A stretch of DNA of 64,000 bases, taken from JBLMYQ01 sp050260055 (GTDB taxonomy: Bacteria; Bacillota; Clostridia; Acetivibrionales; UBA4821). Positions 34,076-43,939 of this stretch are shown piece after piece. The stretch is from contig JBLNBO010000047.1 of the NCBI GenBank assembly GCA_050260055.1, positions 94,023 to 158,022 on the forward strand. The letters run 5' to 3'. Under the pieces are notes generated by a model. It did not search any database, had not been told where the DNA came from, and saw only the letters and a list, made by a program, of their open reading frames with translations. The position numbers were made by a program, and so were the translations under genes. The stretch's first letter is position 1. Each line of letters starts with the position of its first letter.

Positions 34076-35995
34076 ATGAAGTATATCAAAAGTACAATTC
34101 TTGTTTTAATAATTATCGCTGTTGCATTCTGTGCAGGTTGTTTCAAGCGTGATCAAAAGCTTCAGCAAACTCAAGCTGCAAACGCTGATAAGGATAAAGT
34201 TAATGCAGTGAATACTGTGGGGAATACACAAGGAAATATTCTTAATCGTGGATTGATTGCCAGTCAAGGTGAGTGGATATATTACAGTGATAAAGGAATT
34301 TATAAAGAAAGACTTGATGGAAAAAGCAGAACTAAATTGTGTGATGATGAAGCTTGGTATCTTAATGTTGTAGGAGAATGGATTTATTTTGCTAATATTT
34401 CAGATGCTTATAGCTTATATAAGGTAAAAATAGATGGTACCGAAAAAACAAAAATGAATTCGGAAATAGTCAGTGACCTTAATGTTGTAGGAGAATGGAT
34501 TTACTATATAGAAACGCAGAGGGTTCAGACAACTAATGGACTTGATGATTATACAAATCTTTGGAAGATAAAAACTGATGGTACAAATAAAATAAAAATC
34601 TATGATAACTTTAAAACACGTACCGGATATGTAATTGGAACAATAAGTAATTTATACGCTGTAAAAGATGCACTTTATTTTAATCTTCATCAATATGAAG
34701 GTGAAGATAATGGCATATATAGAATGGATGTAAATGGAACAAAGATGAGTTTAGTAAATGGAGAATGCTGCATATATACCAATTACGGAAACAACTGGAT
34801 ATATTACAGGCAGTTTAGCAACTATGATATTTATAGAATGAAGTATGATGGTTCGGAGAGAGTACAATTAAATAAAACCAAAGATGTAGATATTAATTCG
34901 AATTTTTCAATGAACGTTTCTGGTGATTGGATATATTTCTGCCAGAATGGTCTATATAAAATTAAAACTAATGGTGAAGGTAAAGTTAAGATAAGCGATG
35001 ATAATTGCGAACAGATTAATGTCCTAGGAGATTGGATTTACTTTACTGATAAGCAAAGCAGCGATAGGCTTTATAAAATAAAAACAGATGGTAGTGTAAG
35101 AACAAGAGTTGATGTATCTTCGATTTATGAAGAATTCACTGAACAAAATATCAAGTTGAAGCTAGAAAAAGTATTGCCGGCAGGGTTTGAATTCCTAAAG
35201 TTTACATCCTCAGATATTGATAAGGATGGTTACCCTGAGGTAGCAGCCGCATTTGAAAAAGTTACAAAAGAAGGTAAGACACAAACGCAGATTTCAGTGT
35301 TCAAGTGGAATAATAGGTTAGGTAAATTTCAAGAGAACTATAGCAAGATTTTAGACTCTGTAAGTAATGGCGTGAAAGATATTAAATCTGCGGACATAAT
35401 AAAAATAGGTGTAAAGAACTTTGTATTTATTTATGATTATGACTCGAAAAACAGTGGTATTCTCATATTAGGTTATGAAAATAAAGCATTCAAGCAGATA
35501 TATAATTTTAGTTTCAAGGGCGGGCTTGATATTGATGATAGTGATAAAGACGGTCTAAGTGAGATTGTTGGAATAAATAGATTTGTTCAACATGTTCAAA
35601 AAACAGTGATGTATAACTATTATAAATGGAATGGACAAAGCTTTGCCGCATTTAATAGAAAGTATGGTTATAAAAATGAAGATGAAACCGAAGGAAGCTT
35701 TGTTTATCCTGTAAAGCCAGAACAAGTTGTACAAAACTTTATTCAATCAAGCTTAATAGATTTTAAGGATGAACTTGAAAAGTTTAGTGTTAATGATAAG
35801 GTAATAAGCTACAATCTTAAAAACAATTTTTGGATTAACTCAGATGGAGGATTGACATATTTTGCGGCAAAGGTTACTGCAAATCAGGGACAAACAATTG
35901 ATATAAAAGCTTTCGGTAAAAAGGAAGACAAAGTCGGAGTAACATTCCGTTTATTAAAGAAAGACGGAGTATGGAAAGTATCTCAGGTTCAATAA
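34076..35995 (+). CDS. Lipoprotein with DUF5050-type WIYY repeats
   Basis: A 639-residue protein starting at ATG 34076 (GGGGGT site). The first ~22 residues are a signal peptide with lipobox AFCAGC, so it should be anchored by lipid outside the membrane. Residues ~60-360 repeat the unit (G)EWIYY/F...LYKIKTDG about seven times, a beta-propeller-like family (DUF5050). The C-terminal ~270 residues contain DIDKDGYPEV and DSDKDGLSEI, which look like calcium-binding FG-GAP-like loops. Function unknown. It separates mutS from mutL. Confidence 0.78.
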   Translation: MKYIKSTILVLIIIAVAFCAGCFKRDQKLQQTQAANADKDKVNAVNTVGNTQGNILNRGLIASQGEWIYYSDKGIYKERLDGKSRTKLCDDEAWYLNVVGEWIYFANISDAYSLYKVKIDGTEKTKMNSEIVSDLNVVGEWIYYIETQRVQTTNGLDDYTNLWKIKTDGTNKIKIYDNFKTRTGYVIGTISNLYAVKDALYFNLHQYEGEDNGIYRMDVNGTKMSLVNGECCIYTNYGNNWIYYRQFSNYDIYRMKYDGSERVQLNKTKDVDINSNFSMNVSGDWIYFCQNGLYKIKTNGEGKVKISDDNCEQINVLGDWIYFTDKQSSDRLYKIKTDGSVRTRVDVSSIYEEFTEQNIKLKLEKVLPAGFEFLKFTSSDIDKDGYPEVAAAFEKVTKEGKTQTQISVFKWNNRLGKFQENYSKILDSVSNGVKDIKSADIIKIGVKNFVFIYDYDSKNSGILILGYENKAFKQIYNFSFKGGLDIDDSDKDGLSEIVGINRFVQHVQKTVMYNYYKWNGQSFAAFNRKYGYKNEDETEGSFVYPVKPEQVVQNFIQSSLIDFKDELEKFSVNDKVISYNLKNNFWINSDGGLTYFAAKVTANQGQTIDIKAFGKKEDKVGVTFRLLKKDGVWKVSQVQ

Positions 35996-36034
35996 ACCTC
36001 ATCCATCAAAAGTTTTTAAACAGGAGAGTGCATT

Positions 36035-37918
36035 TTGGGTAAGATTATAATTCTTGATGAACATACGGCAAATAAAATCGCAGCAGGCGAGGTTGTTGAA
36101 AGGCCTGCTTCGATCGTTAAAGAGCTATGTGAAAATTCAATAGATGCTGGTGCAAAAGCCATTTCGGTTGAGATAAAAAATGGAGGAATTTCATTTATAA
36201 AAATTGTGGATAACGGCTTCGGCATTAGCAAAGATGATGTTGAAATCTCATTCGAGAAGCATTCGACTAGTAAAATAAGGAGTGCTGATGACTTAATGAG
36301 CATTTCTTCAATGGGATTTCGAGGAGAAGCTCTTGCAAGCATATCAGCTGTTTCATACTTGGAGATGATAACAAAGACCGCTGATGAAAGAGAAGGAAGC
36401 AGAGTAGTAGTTGAGGGTGGAAATGTAGGTAAAAGACAGGATTATGGCTGCCCTGTTGGCACCACAATAATTGTTAAAGATCTCTTCTTTAATACTCCAG
36501 CAAGATATAAATTTCTAAAGAAGGATTATACAGAAGCAGGATATGTCGAAGATGTTGTAACCATGCTTGCTCTAGGCAACCCTGAAATATCATTTAAATT
36601 AGTAAGTAATGGTTCACTGATTCTCCAAACTCCGGGGAATGATGATATTTTGTCATGTGCATACAGCATATTCGGCAATTCTGCAAAATCAACTTTGCAA
36701 GTTGATTTTGAGCATGAAAATGTAAGGGTATTCGGATTGGCGGGAAAGCCGGAGATTTCAAGATCAAACAGAAGCCAAGAGATGTTCTTTATCAATAGCA
36801 GGATAGTTAAAAACAAAACAATAACCTCTGCGGTTGAAGAAGCATACAAAACCCTTCTGCAAACAGGCAGATATCCTTTTGTAATTCTTAACATTTCGAT
36901 TAATCCTCAGATGATTGATGTTAACGTACATCCAACTAAGCAGGAAGTCAGATTTTCTGATGAAAGCCAAGTTTTTTCAGCGATATTTCATGCTGTAAAA
37001 AATACTCTGCTTGGTTCTGAGAGCCTTATACCTGAAAATAATACAGATAATTCTTATGAACATTTTTCAGCTTTTAGCACAAAAAGTTCTTACCCTCTAA
37101 CTAATAATGCAGCCCCAAAAACTAATTCGGGTTCGATATTTCGGGTTGGTTTAAAGAATGAATATTCTGGTAATAATTATACTAATAATGAATCATACAA
37201 CCAAGAAAATTACTTTAGCAAGACAAATGCATCAATCGAAAGAAGTGAATCTAAAGAAGCTTTTCATCCGCAAAATTATAAGGATATGAATGTCTTAAAA
37301 GCAGAAAATGATGATCTTAAGATTCAGGAGGAAAGACCAAAATACTTACCTTATAAAATTATAGGCACTGCATTTTCGACCTATATTTTGATTGAAATGG
37401 AAGAAGACTTCTACATAATTGATCAGCATGCAGCCCACGAAAGGGTAATGTTTGAAAAGCTAAGAGAAGATAAAAAAGCTGGACGTCAGTTGTCTCAAAT
37501 GATTTTAGTTCCAGAAGTAATTGAATTAAAGCACAAGGATTATGAATTAGTGAATCAAAATAAGGAAGTTCTTTTTAACTTAGGAATTATAGTTGAGGAC
37601 TTCGGCGAGAATTCTATTAAAGTAAACTCAGTGCCATATTTATTCAGCAAAGCTGATATTAGAGAACTCTTATTTGATTTGATTGATGGTTTGGAGGATA
37701 TGGCAAAAGAGAAAAATGAATCTTCAGAAGAAAAGCTTTTATATAGGATGGCTTGCAAATCTGCAGTAAAGGCAAATACATCATTGAGTATCGAAGAGAT
37801 TACTGCACTTATCAAGTCCATGAATGACCTTGAAAATCCATATACATGTCCTCATGGAAGACCTACAGCAATAAAAATGACAAAAAGAGAGATTGAAAAA
37901 AAGTTTGGAAGAACCTAA
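36035..37918 (+). CDS. mutL: DNA mismatch repair protein MutL
   Basis: A 627-residue MutL. GHKL ATPase domain at the N terminus (ENSIDAGAK, DNGFGI, GFRGEALASI), a Ser/Asn-rich linker (about 340-430), and a C-terminal dimerisation domain with the endonuclease motif DQHAAHERVMFE (about 463-474) and CPHGRP. The endonuclease motif means strand choice does not need MutH. TTG 36035 is used because AGGAGA lies 10 bases before it. Confidence 0.95.
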   Translation: MGKIIILDEHTANKIAAGEVVERPASIVKELCENSIDAGAKAISVEIKNGGISFIKIVDNGFGISKDDVEISFEKHSTSKIRSADDLMSISSMGFRGEALASISAVSYLEMITKTADEREGSRVVVEGGNVGKRQDYGCPVGTTIIVKDLFFNTPARYKFLKKDYTEAGYVEDVVTMLALGNPEISFKLVSNGSLILQTPGNDDILSCAYSIFGNSAKSTLQVDFEHENVRVFGLAGKPEISRSNRSQEMFFINSRIVKNKTITSAVEEAYKTLLQTGRYPFVILNISINPQMIDVNVHPTKQEVRFSDESQVFSAIFHAVKNTLLGSESLIPENNTDNSYEHFSAFSTKSSYPLTNNAAPKTNSGSIFRVGLKNEYSGNNYTNNESYNQENYFSKTNASIERSESKEAFHPQNYKDMNVLKAENDDLKIQEERPKYLPYKIIGTAFSTYILIEMEEDFYIIDQHAAHERVMFEKLREDKKAGRQLSQMILVPEVIELKHKDYELVNQNKEVLFNLGIIVEDFGENSIKVNSVPYLFSKADIRELLFDLIDGLEDMAKEKNESSEEKLLYRMACKSAVKANTSLSIEEITALIKSMNDLENPYTCPHGRPTAIKMTKREIEKKFGRT

Positions 37919-38018
37919 AGCAATTGAGAATTAAATTAAAAAATATGCTTGTTGATATTTAAGGGAAAATCCTGTAATAATTAAATATTATTCGTAGTTA
38001 TTAAGTTGGAGAATATTA

Positions 38019-38957
38019 ATGAACAATAAAGTAATAGTAATTGTGGGGCCTACTGCTGTTGGGAAAACGAATCTTTCGATTGAGATTGCAAAAAGAATAA
38101 ATGGCGAAATAATATCAGCTGATTCAATGCAGGTTTATAAACATATGGATATCGGCACGGCAAAGCCATCGCGAGAGGAAATGCAGGGAATTAAACATTA
38201 TATGCTGAATGTTTTTGAGCCTGATGAAGAATGTAATGTTGCAAAATATAAAGAAATGGCTATAGATTGTATTGATGAAATTCTAAATAAGAATAAGATA
38301 CCGATTATAGTTGGCGGCACGGGTTTATATGTAAATACTGTTGTAGATAATATTGAATTTTCACAGACTGTGACTGATTGGGATTATAGAGCCAAATTAG
38401 AGGAAAGAGCAACTTCTGAAGGTGTTGAGCTTTTGTATAAAGAGCTTCAGGAAATTGATAAAGAATCTGCAGAAAAAATACATCAGAATGACTTAAGAAG
38501 GATTATTAGAGCATTGGAGGTAAATCATTCCACAGGGAAGCCTATTAGTTACCATAACAAATTATCGCGTCAGAATCCTTCAAAGTATGATTTCATTATG
38601 ATAGGCTTAAATATGGAAAGAGCAGATTTATATAAAAGAATTGATTTAAGAGTAGATAAAATGATTGCCGATGGGTTAGTTGATGAGGTAAAAGGTTTGA
38701 TAAAAAGAGGTGTTTCCCCGAAGAATACCTCTATGCAGGGACTAGGATATAAGGAAGTTTTGGAATATTTAAAGGGAGAAAGATTATTTAATGAAGTAGT
38801 TGATATAATCAAGATGAATTCAAGAAGGTATGCAAAAAGACAACTTACATGGTTTAGAAGAGATCAAAGAATACAATGGTATGATATGAATGAAGAATTG
38901 GAAAATATTATTAAAAAAATAATTAATTGTCTTGAAGCTAGAGGTTTTTTTATATAA
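38019..38957 (+). CDS. miaA: tRNA dimethylallyltransferase MiaA
   Basis: A 312-residue enzyme that prenylates A37 of tRNAs reading U-codons; MiaB then methylthiolates it. P-loop GPTAVGKTN (about 8-16), SADSMQVYK, GGTGLY and the C-terminal QLTWFRRD are diagnostic. It lies in the common order mutL-miaA-hfq. Confidence 0.95.
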   Translation: MNNKVIVIVGPTAVGKTNLSIEIAKRINGEIISADSMQVYKHMDIGTAKPSREEMQGIKHYMLNVFEPDEECNVAKYKEMAIDCIDEILNKNKIPIIVGGTGLYVNTVVDNIEFSQTVTDWDYRAKLEERATSEGVELLYKELQEIDKESAEKIHQNDLRRIIRALEVNHSTGKPISYHNKLSRQNPSKYDFIMIGLNMERADLYKRIDLRVDKMIADGLVDEVKGLIKRGVSPKNTSMQGLGYKEVLEYLKGERLFNEVVDIIKMNSRRYAKRQLTWFRRDQRIQWYDMNEELENIIKKIINCLEARGFFI

Positions 38958-38993
38958 AATAAATATAACATATAATTCTGGGAGGACTTTGTA

Positions 38994-39251
38994 ATGAACA
39001 AGAGCGGAATTAATTTACAGGATGTATTTTTAAATCAGGTTAGAAAAGAACATGTAGCAGTCACAATATACCTGGCAAATGGTTTCCAGTTAAAAGGAAT
39101 GGTAAGAGGGTTTGATAACTTTACAGTTATACTTGAAGCAGATGGAAAACAGCAAATGGTCTACAAACATGCAATTTCAACAATTAGCCCAATTAAACCT
39201 ATAAACATATTAATCTCGAATGACACTAATAAACCAGATTTTGATGCATAA
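38994..39251 (+). CDS. hfq: RNA chaperone Hfq
   Basis: An 85-residue Sm-like protein with the Sm1 motif (FLNQVRKEHVAVTIYLANG) and Sm2 MVYKHAISTI. It forms hexameric rings that bind small RNAs and mRNAs. Located 36 bases after miaA, its usual partner; a GGGAGGA site precedes the start. Confidence 0.95.
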   Translation: MNKSGINLQDVFLNQVRKEHVAVTIYLANGFQLKGMVRGFDNFTVILEADGKQQMVYKHAISTISPIKPINILISNDTNKPDFDA

Positions 39252-39268
39252 ATAAAGAACAACGATAT

Positions 39269-39299
39269 AGGGGACAATCCTTTTAAAGGTTTGTCCCCT
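39269..39299 (+). terminator. Hairpin after hfq
   Basis: AGGGGACAA / TTGTCCCCT arms with an inner CCTTT/AAAGG extension; a T-run follows about 15 bases later rather than directly. Confidence 0.5.
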
Positions 39300-39342
39300 A
39301 AGCTTAAGCACGAGTTTTTTTGAGCGGGCGGGGGATAGAGAC

Positions 39343-40902
39343 ATGCAGGATGAATTCAAAAGAAGAAGGAAAGCCAAGGCAAAACCTGTTAGAAAAATAA
39401 AGCTAGTCAGACTAATTATTGTACTGGCTGGGTTATTTTATTTTGTTATGTTTATAAACGCATTTTTTGGTCAAGAAGTTAAAACATATGTAGTTAATTA
39501 TGGAAAAATAGAAGAAGCCGATAATACCTATGGCATTATTGTTAGAGATGAAAAGATTATAAGCCAGGGAGAATCAGGAATATTGAAGCCTGTTAAGGCA
39601 GAAGGCGACCGAATTGGCAAGGGCACTATTGTAGCAAGTGTATTTAATGATTCAGCCAACCAAGCCGAGAAGAAAATTGCTGATATTGATGACAGAATTC
39701 AGCGCGCAATTAGAGAAAATGAAAATAACAGTAATTATGCAAAGCTTAACTTTAGTGGAGACATTAAAAAGATAGATGTAGATACTGAATTGAAGATTTT
39801 TGAGTTAAGTAGAATAGATAGAGAAAAAGAGTTTGAAAAGGTCAACCAAATAAAAGAAGCGATAAATGAAAATATTCGAAAAAAAGCTCAGGTATCAGGA
39901 GAATTTGGTCAAGCGAATCAGTATATAAGAAACATGATAAATGAAAAAAAGAGTCTGCAAAATGATATGATGAAAATGAAACATAATGTTATTTCAGGGT
40001 ATGCGGGGGTCGTTTCTTATTGCAGTGATGGGTTTGAAAGTATTCTTGTTCCTGAAACAATAAAAAATCTGAATATTTCTAGATTGGAAGAATTGGGGAA
40101 ACAAATTGAATCTAGGAAAGCTGAAATCAAGCAAACTGTAAGGGTTGTTGACAACTTCAAGTGTTATGTTTGTACTGTAATTAATAATAAAGAAAGAATC
40201 GCTAAAATAAAAGCTGGTAACAATGCATGGCTTAGATTTTCAGCTGGGGATGAAGAATTAATACCGGCTGTTGTATATAATATTTCTGTCGAGAAGGATG
40301 GCAGAGCACTTGTTGTCTTCAGTATCACTAATAATGTTGAGAGTCTGATTAACTATAGGAAAGTTAATCTTGATATAGTTTGGACATCTTCAAAAGGGCT
40401 AAAGGTACCACTTTCATCAATAAAAAAAGCAAAGTTTTTAAAAGCAAATTTTAAAGACAAAGAAAATATTGACGAAGTAAGAGAAGGGGATAAGGTACAA
40501 ATAAAATTTTTAGGATATGAGCAAAAGCCGATTAGTGGAAATGTATATGATATTTCAAAGAGCGATGAAGAGGGATATGATATAGAGTTTATTCTTTCAA
40601 AAGATGTTCAATGGTTACTAAACGGTAAAGAAGTAAACTTGCAGATTAATTGGCAAGGTGTAAAGAATATTAATATATCCCACAATGTTACTGGTATCTG
40701 CTTAGAAAAAGAAGGGGTAATGGCTGCAAATACAAGTTATGCTGAATTTCAGGAAGTTAAAGTAATAAAAAGGGATAATGAGTATGCTATCGTAAATGAA
40801 ACTGCTTCTATGTTTAATAAGGGAATTACTCTTTATGAAGAAATCTTATTAAATGCATCCAATGTTCAGGAGGGCAGGCAGATAAGAAGATGGGAATTAT
40901 AG
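39343..40902 (+). CDS. HlyD-like membrane-anchored protein of the sepF region
   Basis: A 519-residue protein with a basic N-terminus, one membrane helix (about 24-42) and a large outer part: biotinyl-lipoyl-like strands (YGIIVRDEKIISQGESGILKPV), a coiled coil (about 115-215), and beta-rich C-terminal domains. It matches the HlyD-family proteins that Clostridia carry between hfq and yggS; they are annotated as efflux adaptors, but no pump gene is near, so a role in the envelope or in division is as likely. It overlaps the yggS start by 13 bases. Confidence 0.75.
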   Translation: MQDEFKRRRKAKAKPVRKIKLVRLIIVLAGLFYFVMFINAFFGQEVKTYVVNYGKIEEADNTYGIIVRDEKIISQGESGILKPVKAEGDRIGKGTIVASVFNDSANQAEKKIADIDDRIQRAIRENENNSNYAKLNFSGDIKKIDVDTELKIFELSRIDREKEFEKVNQIKEAINENIRKKAQVSGEFGQANQYIRNMINEKKSLQNDMMKMKHNVISGYAGVVSYCSDGFESILVPETIKNLNISRLEELGKQIESRKAEIKQTVRVVDNFKCYVCTVINNKERIAKIKAGNNAWLRFSAGDEELIPAVVYNISVEKDGRALVVFSITNNVESLINYRKVNLDIVWTSSKGLKVPLSSIKKAKFLKANFKDKENIDEVREGDKVQIKFLGYEQKPISGNVYDISKSDEEGYDIEFILSKDVQWLLNGKEVNLQINWQGVKNINISHNVTGICLEKEGVMAANTSYAEFQEVKVIKRDNEYAIVNETASMFNKGITLYEEILLNASNVQEGRQIRRWEL

Positions 40903-41588
40903 TTGATGATATTAATGAAAGGCTTAGCGGTATTAGGGAAAGAATTGAATTTGCTGCGAAAAAATCAGGGAGAACCATTAAGGATATCAAACTTGTCGGA
41001 GTATCTAAAAATGTAGGCATTGATGCTATTAAAAGTGCATATGAGTTAGGACTTCATGAATTTGCTGAAAGCAGAGTTCAGGATTTCCTTCCAAAACAAA
41101 TGCTTATGCCAGATGTTAATTGGCACTTTATTGGAAGACTTCAGACCAATAAAGTAAAATATATTATTGATAAGGTTAGCCTGATTCACTCTTTGGATAG
41201 TATTAATCTTGCTGAAGAAATTAATAGGCAGGCAAAGAAAAAAAATATAAAAGCAAATGTTCTTGTAGAAGTTAATATTAGCGGCGAAAGCTCAAAGGCC
41301 GGTATTGACGCAGAACAATGCGAAACATTTTTAAGAACAGTTTCTTTGTATGAAAATTTGAACATTAAGGGCCTGATGACAGTTGCTCCTTTAACAGAAA
41401 ATAAAGAATATATAAGGCTTGTTTTTGGCAAATTATATAAATTATTTATTGACATTGGTAAAAAAGAAATTCATAATATATATATGGAATATTTATCCGC
41501 AGGAATGACTAATGACTTTGAAATTGCCATAGAAGAAGGAGTTAATATAGTCAGAATTGGAACGGGAATATTCGGCTCCAGATATTAA
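40890..41588 (+). CDS. PLP homeostasis protein, YggS/YlmE family
   Basis: A 232-residue fold-type III PLP protein. LVGVSKNVG carries the PLP lysine; HFIGRLQTNK and the C-terminal SAGMTNDFEIAIEEG are family marks. These proteins balance vitamin B6 pools; catalytic activity is not established. In Firmicutes the gene sits in the division cluster before sepF, as here. The AGGAGGG site (about 40869) is rather far from the ATG at 40890. Confidence 0.9.
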   Translation: MGIIVDDINERLSGIRERIEFAAKKSGRTIKDIKLVGVSKNVGIDAIKSAYELGLHEFAESRVQDFLPKQMLMPDVNWHFIGRLQTNKVKYIIDKVSLIHSLDSINLAEEINRQAKKKNIKANVLVEVNISGESSKAGIDAEQCETFLRTVSLYENLNIKGLMTVAPLTENKEYIRLVFGKLYKLFIDIGKKEIHNIYMEYLSAGMTNDFEIAIEEGVNIVRIGTGIFGSRY

Positions 41589-41620
41589 TTTTTTTTATAA
41601 CGAATGAGGAGGGGTTCCTA

Positions 41621-42055
41621 ATGACCAAATTATTTAATAAGATGCTGAATTTCGTTGGACTTGATACCGAGGAAGAGGACATTAACGAGCTCGAATCTAA
41701 GAACAGCACTGAATCGTTCTTATCTAACTACTCTCAGAAGAAAAATAAGGTTGTAAACATGCCTACATTTGCTCAAGTTAAGGTAGTAGTTATGCAGCCG
41801 GATGTTTTCGATGATGCGTCAATAATTTGTGACCATCTTAAAGGTAAAAAACCAGTGGTTATAAACCTTGAATCTGCTGAAAAAGATGTAGCTAGAAGAA
41901 TAGTTGATTTCTTAAGTGGTTCAGTATATGCATTAGATGGAACAATACAGAAGGTTTCAAACTCAATATTTATTGTTGCACCGCATAATGTAGATGTTAT
42001 GGGCGAATTTAAAGATGAACTCAGAACAAAAGGTGTATTTCCCTGGGCAAAATAA
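41621..42055 (+). CDS. sepF: Cell division protein SepF
   Basis: A 144-residue protein. The N-terminal amphipathic helix (MTKLFNKMLNFVGL) anchors to the membrane, a linker follows, and the C-terminal domain (VVMQPDVFDDASIICDHLK ... GSVYALDG) polymerises and tethers FtsZ. Site GAGGAGGGG before the ATG. It works with DivIVA and ZapA, both in this window. Confidence 0.93.
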   Translation: MTKLFNKMLNFVGLDTEEEDINELESKNSTESFLSNYSQKKNKVVNMPTFAQVKVVVMQPDVFDDASIICDHLKGKKPVVINLESAEKDVARRIVDFLSGSVYALDGTIQKVSNSIFIVAPHNVDVMGEFKDELRTKGVFPWAK

Positions 42056-42128
42056 GGTAGTACATAATTTAAAGAAGAAAAACTAATATTAAATATAGAA
42101 GAGAATATTTTTAATTAGAGATTTAAAT

Positions 42129-42175
42129 AATGCTTAGCAGAATGTCTAGTATCTGACCATTGAATGCTGAGCATT
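42129..42175. repeat. Inverted repeat upstream of yggT
   Basis: AATGCTTAGCA and TGCTGAGCATT, 25 bases apart, can form an 11-bp stem with one G-U pair. It could be an attenuator or an RNA-processing site between sepF and yggT. Confidence 0.4.
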
Positions 42176-42209
42176 ATAAGTTATATTATAGAAAGAGGAG
42201 AAAACTCTT

Positions 42210-42497
42210 TTGAATAGCACAATAATTATTAGAACAGTAGTATATGCCCTTGTGAATCTCTTATGGTTATTAGAGATTCTCTTATTTATACGGGCACTTA
42301 TTTCCTGGATTCCTGAAGCAGAAAACAACAAATTTTCACAATTTATTATTAGGGTTACAGAGCCCTTACTTATCCCATTTAGGGAATTAGTTTCACGTTC
42401 TGCTATAGGAGAAGGTTTCTTTCTTGATATTTCTTTTATAGTTGTATTGCTTATTTTAGAAATGTGCAGAAGATTTTTAGAAAGTCTTAATATTTAA
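42210..42497 (+). CDS. YggT-family membrane protein
   Basis: A 95-residue protein with two membrane helices (about 7-28 and 65-88). ALISWIPEAENNKFSQFI and TEPLLIPFRELV are YggT marks. Starts at TTG 42210 behind GAGGAG. Co-encoded with sepF and divIVA in Firmicutes and cyanobacteria; thought to help membrane or division organisation. Confidence 0.88.
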   Translation: MNSTIIIRTVVYALVNLLWLLEILLFIRALISWIPEAENNKFSQFIIRVTEPLLIPFRELVSRSAIGEGFFLDISFIVVLLILEMCRRFLESLNI

Positions 42498-42514
42498 CCA
42501 AAGGAGAGATGCAG

Positions 42515-42961
42515 ATGCTTACTCCACTGGATATCGAAAACCAGGATTTTAAAAAAACGGTATGGGGTTATTCAATTAGTGAGGTTGATGAGTTCCTAGA
42601 TAAAATAATAGAAAGTTATGAAACAATTTATAAAGAAAATATTGAGCTTAAGGATAAAATTGGTGTATTAAATGAAGGAATACAACACTACAAAGCTATC
42701 GAAGAAACCCTCAAGAACACTCTTATGGTTGCACAGACAACAAGCGATGACATAAAGAAAAATGCTTATGGTAAGGCTGAGAATATTATTAAGGAGGCCG
42801 AGCTTAAAGCCGAAAGAATTATCGGAGAAGCAAATCAGGAGTCTACTAAGGCAAGATTCGAATGTGAAGAACTTAAAAAAGATTACAATGTTTTTAGGGC
42901 AAAGATAGAAAGCCAGCTTTTATCTCAACTTGAAATAATGAGGAATAATATTGAAGAATAG
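42515..42961 (+). CDS. divIVA: DivIVA-like cell division / polarity protein
   Basis: A 148-residue protein. ATG 42515 is preferred over 42509, since AAGGAG at 42501 is too close to the latter. N-terminal DivIVA domain (LTPLDIENQDFKK, WGYSISEVDEFLDKI) binds curved membrane; the rest is coiled coil. It recruits proteins to poles and septa. Confidence 0.92.
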   Translation: MLTPLDIENQDFKKTVWGYSISEVDEFLDKIIESYETIYKENIELKDKIGVLNEGIQHYKAIEETLKNTLMVAQTTSDDIKKNAYGKAENIIKEAELKAERIIGEANQESTKARFECEELKKDYNVFRAKIESQLLSQLEIMRNNIEE

Positions 42962-42982
42962 CATAATATAAATTTGCATAAT

Positions 42983-43015
42983 AAAAAGGAAGAATTAGTT
43001 CTTCCTTTTTTTGTT
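42983..43015 (+). terminator. Terminator of the sepF-yggT-divIVA run
   Basis: 12-bp stem (AAAAAGGAAGAA / TTCTTCCTTTTT, loop TTAG) followed by TTGTTGTTTT. Confidence 0.75.
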
Positions 43016-43127
43016 GTTTTAAATTCCAAATTATTGTCAATACTTAAAAAAGAATAAAAATAGGAATAAATTTTTTAAAAGCTAATACATATTATGTTAA
43101 CAACAATTGAAAAGTATGGAGGAATTT

Positions 43128-43892
43128 ATGAACAGCGAGGAAGTTAAACCATTAACTTTGAAATACAGAAGAACATTAAAGAACATTAAGAAAAGTAATT
43201 ACAAAAGAAATATAATCCTTTTTTTTGTAATGTTTTTATGTGTAGTATTATTAATATTAAATAATCTAAAAACTTATAGCACATGCAGTTCACTTACAGA
43301 TCAATTGGAGGAAATTAAAAAGAAGAATATACAAATCAAAGCAGCTGCTAAGGAGCAGCCGGATAAGAACGCAAATTTACAAACTGAGCAAAAATCACAC
43401 GAAGAGTTAAATAAGTTGATAGCAGAAAATGAATATCTGAAAAAAATTAATAAGAATATATCTGAAGACAATGTAAGTCTTCAGAACTCGTTAAAAATTG
43501 CAGCAATGGTCGGAGTAAAGCCGCAAAATTATTCAAGACCTGTTAAAATTACTTCGCGTTCGATGAGCGAAAGATGGAAGTATCTTGGAAAATTCAAAGG
43601 GACTGCTTACACTCCAAGTAAATCTGAATGTGGAAATAATAAAGGAATTACATCATCAGGAAAACCTATTATTCCAGGGACAACTATAGCTGTTGATACA
43701 AAATGTTGGCCTATAGGAACAGTCTTTTATATTAAGGGAATAGGCCGTGTAACGGCTATGGATACAGGTAATGCAGTAAAAGGAAAGAAAAGATTTGATT
43801 TTGCAGTATTTGATAAAAAGTTCGCGTTTGCACTTGGTACAAAAATGTGGGATGTATATCTTGTGAAGATGGGGACTGGAAAAGTAAAATAA
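43128..43892 (+). CDS. 3D-domain cell wall protein (YabE/MltA-like fold)
   Basis: A 254-residue protein starting at ATG 43128 behind TGGAGG. Membrane helix (about 30-50), coiled coil (about 60-135), then a 3D domain with its three aspartates: TIAVDTKCWPIGT, AMDTGNAVKGKKRFDFAVF. The domain is a double-psi beta-barrel found in lytic transglycosylase-like and Rpf/YabE proteins. Likely anchored outside the membrane and acting on peptidoglycan. Confidence 0.83.
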   Translation: MNSEEVKPLTLKYRRTLKNIKKSNYKRNIILFFVMFLCVVLLILNNLKTYSTCSSLTDQLEEIKKKNIQIKAAAKEQPDKNANLQTEQKSHEELNKLIAENEYLKKINKNISEDNVSLQNSLKIAAMVGVKPQNYSRPVKITSRSMSERWKYLGKFKGTAYTPSKSECGNNKGITSSGKPIIPGTTIAVDTKCWPIGTVFYIKGIGRVTAMDTGNAVKGKKRFDFAVFDKKFAFALGTKMWDVYLVKMGTGKVK

Positions 43893-43906
43893 CCCTCACC
43901 CCAACC

Positions 43907-43939
43907 CCTCTCCCTAAAGGGAGAGAGGCTTTTTATATT
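43907..43939 (+). terminator. Terminator built from a dispersed CTCTCCC palindrome
   Basis: CTCTCCCT / AGGGAGAG hairpin, then CTTTTTATATTTT. The preceding CCCTCACCCCAACCC is a motif of dispersed palindromic repeats; a related copy follows ahcY at 48578. Confidence 0.6.
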
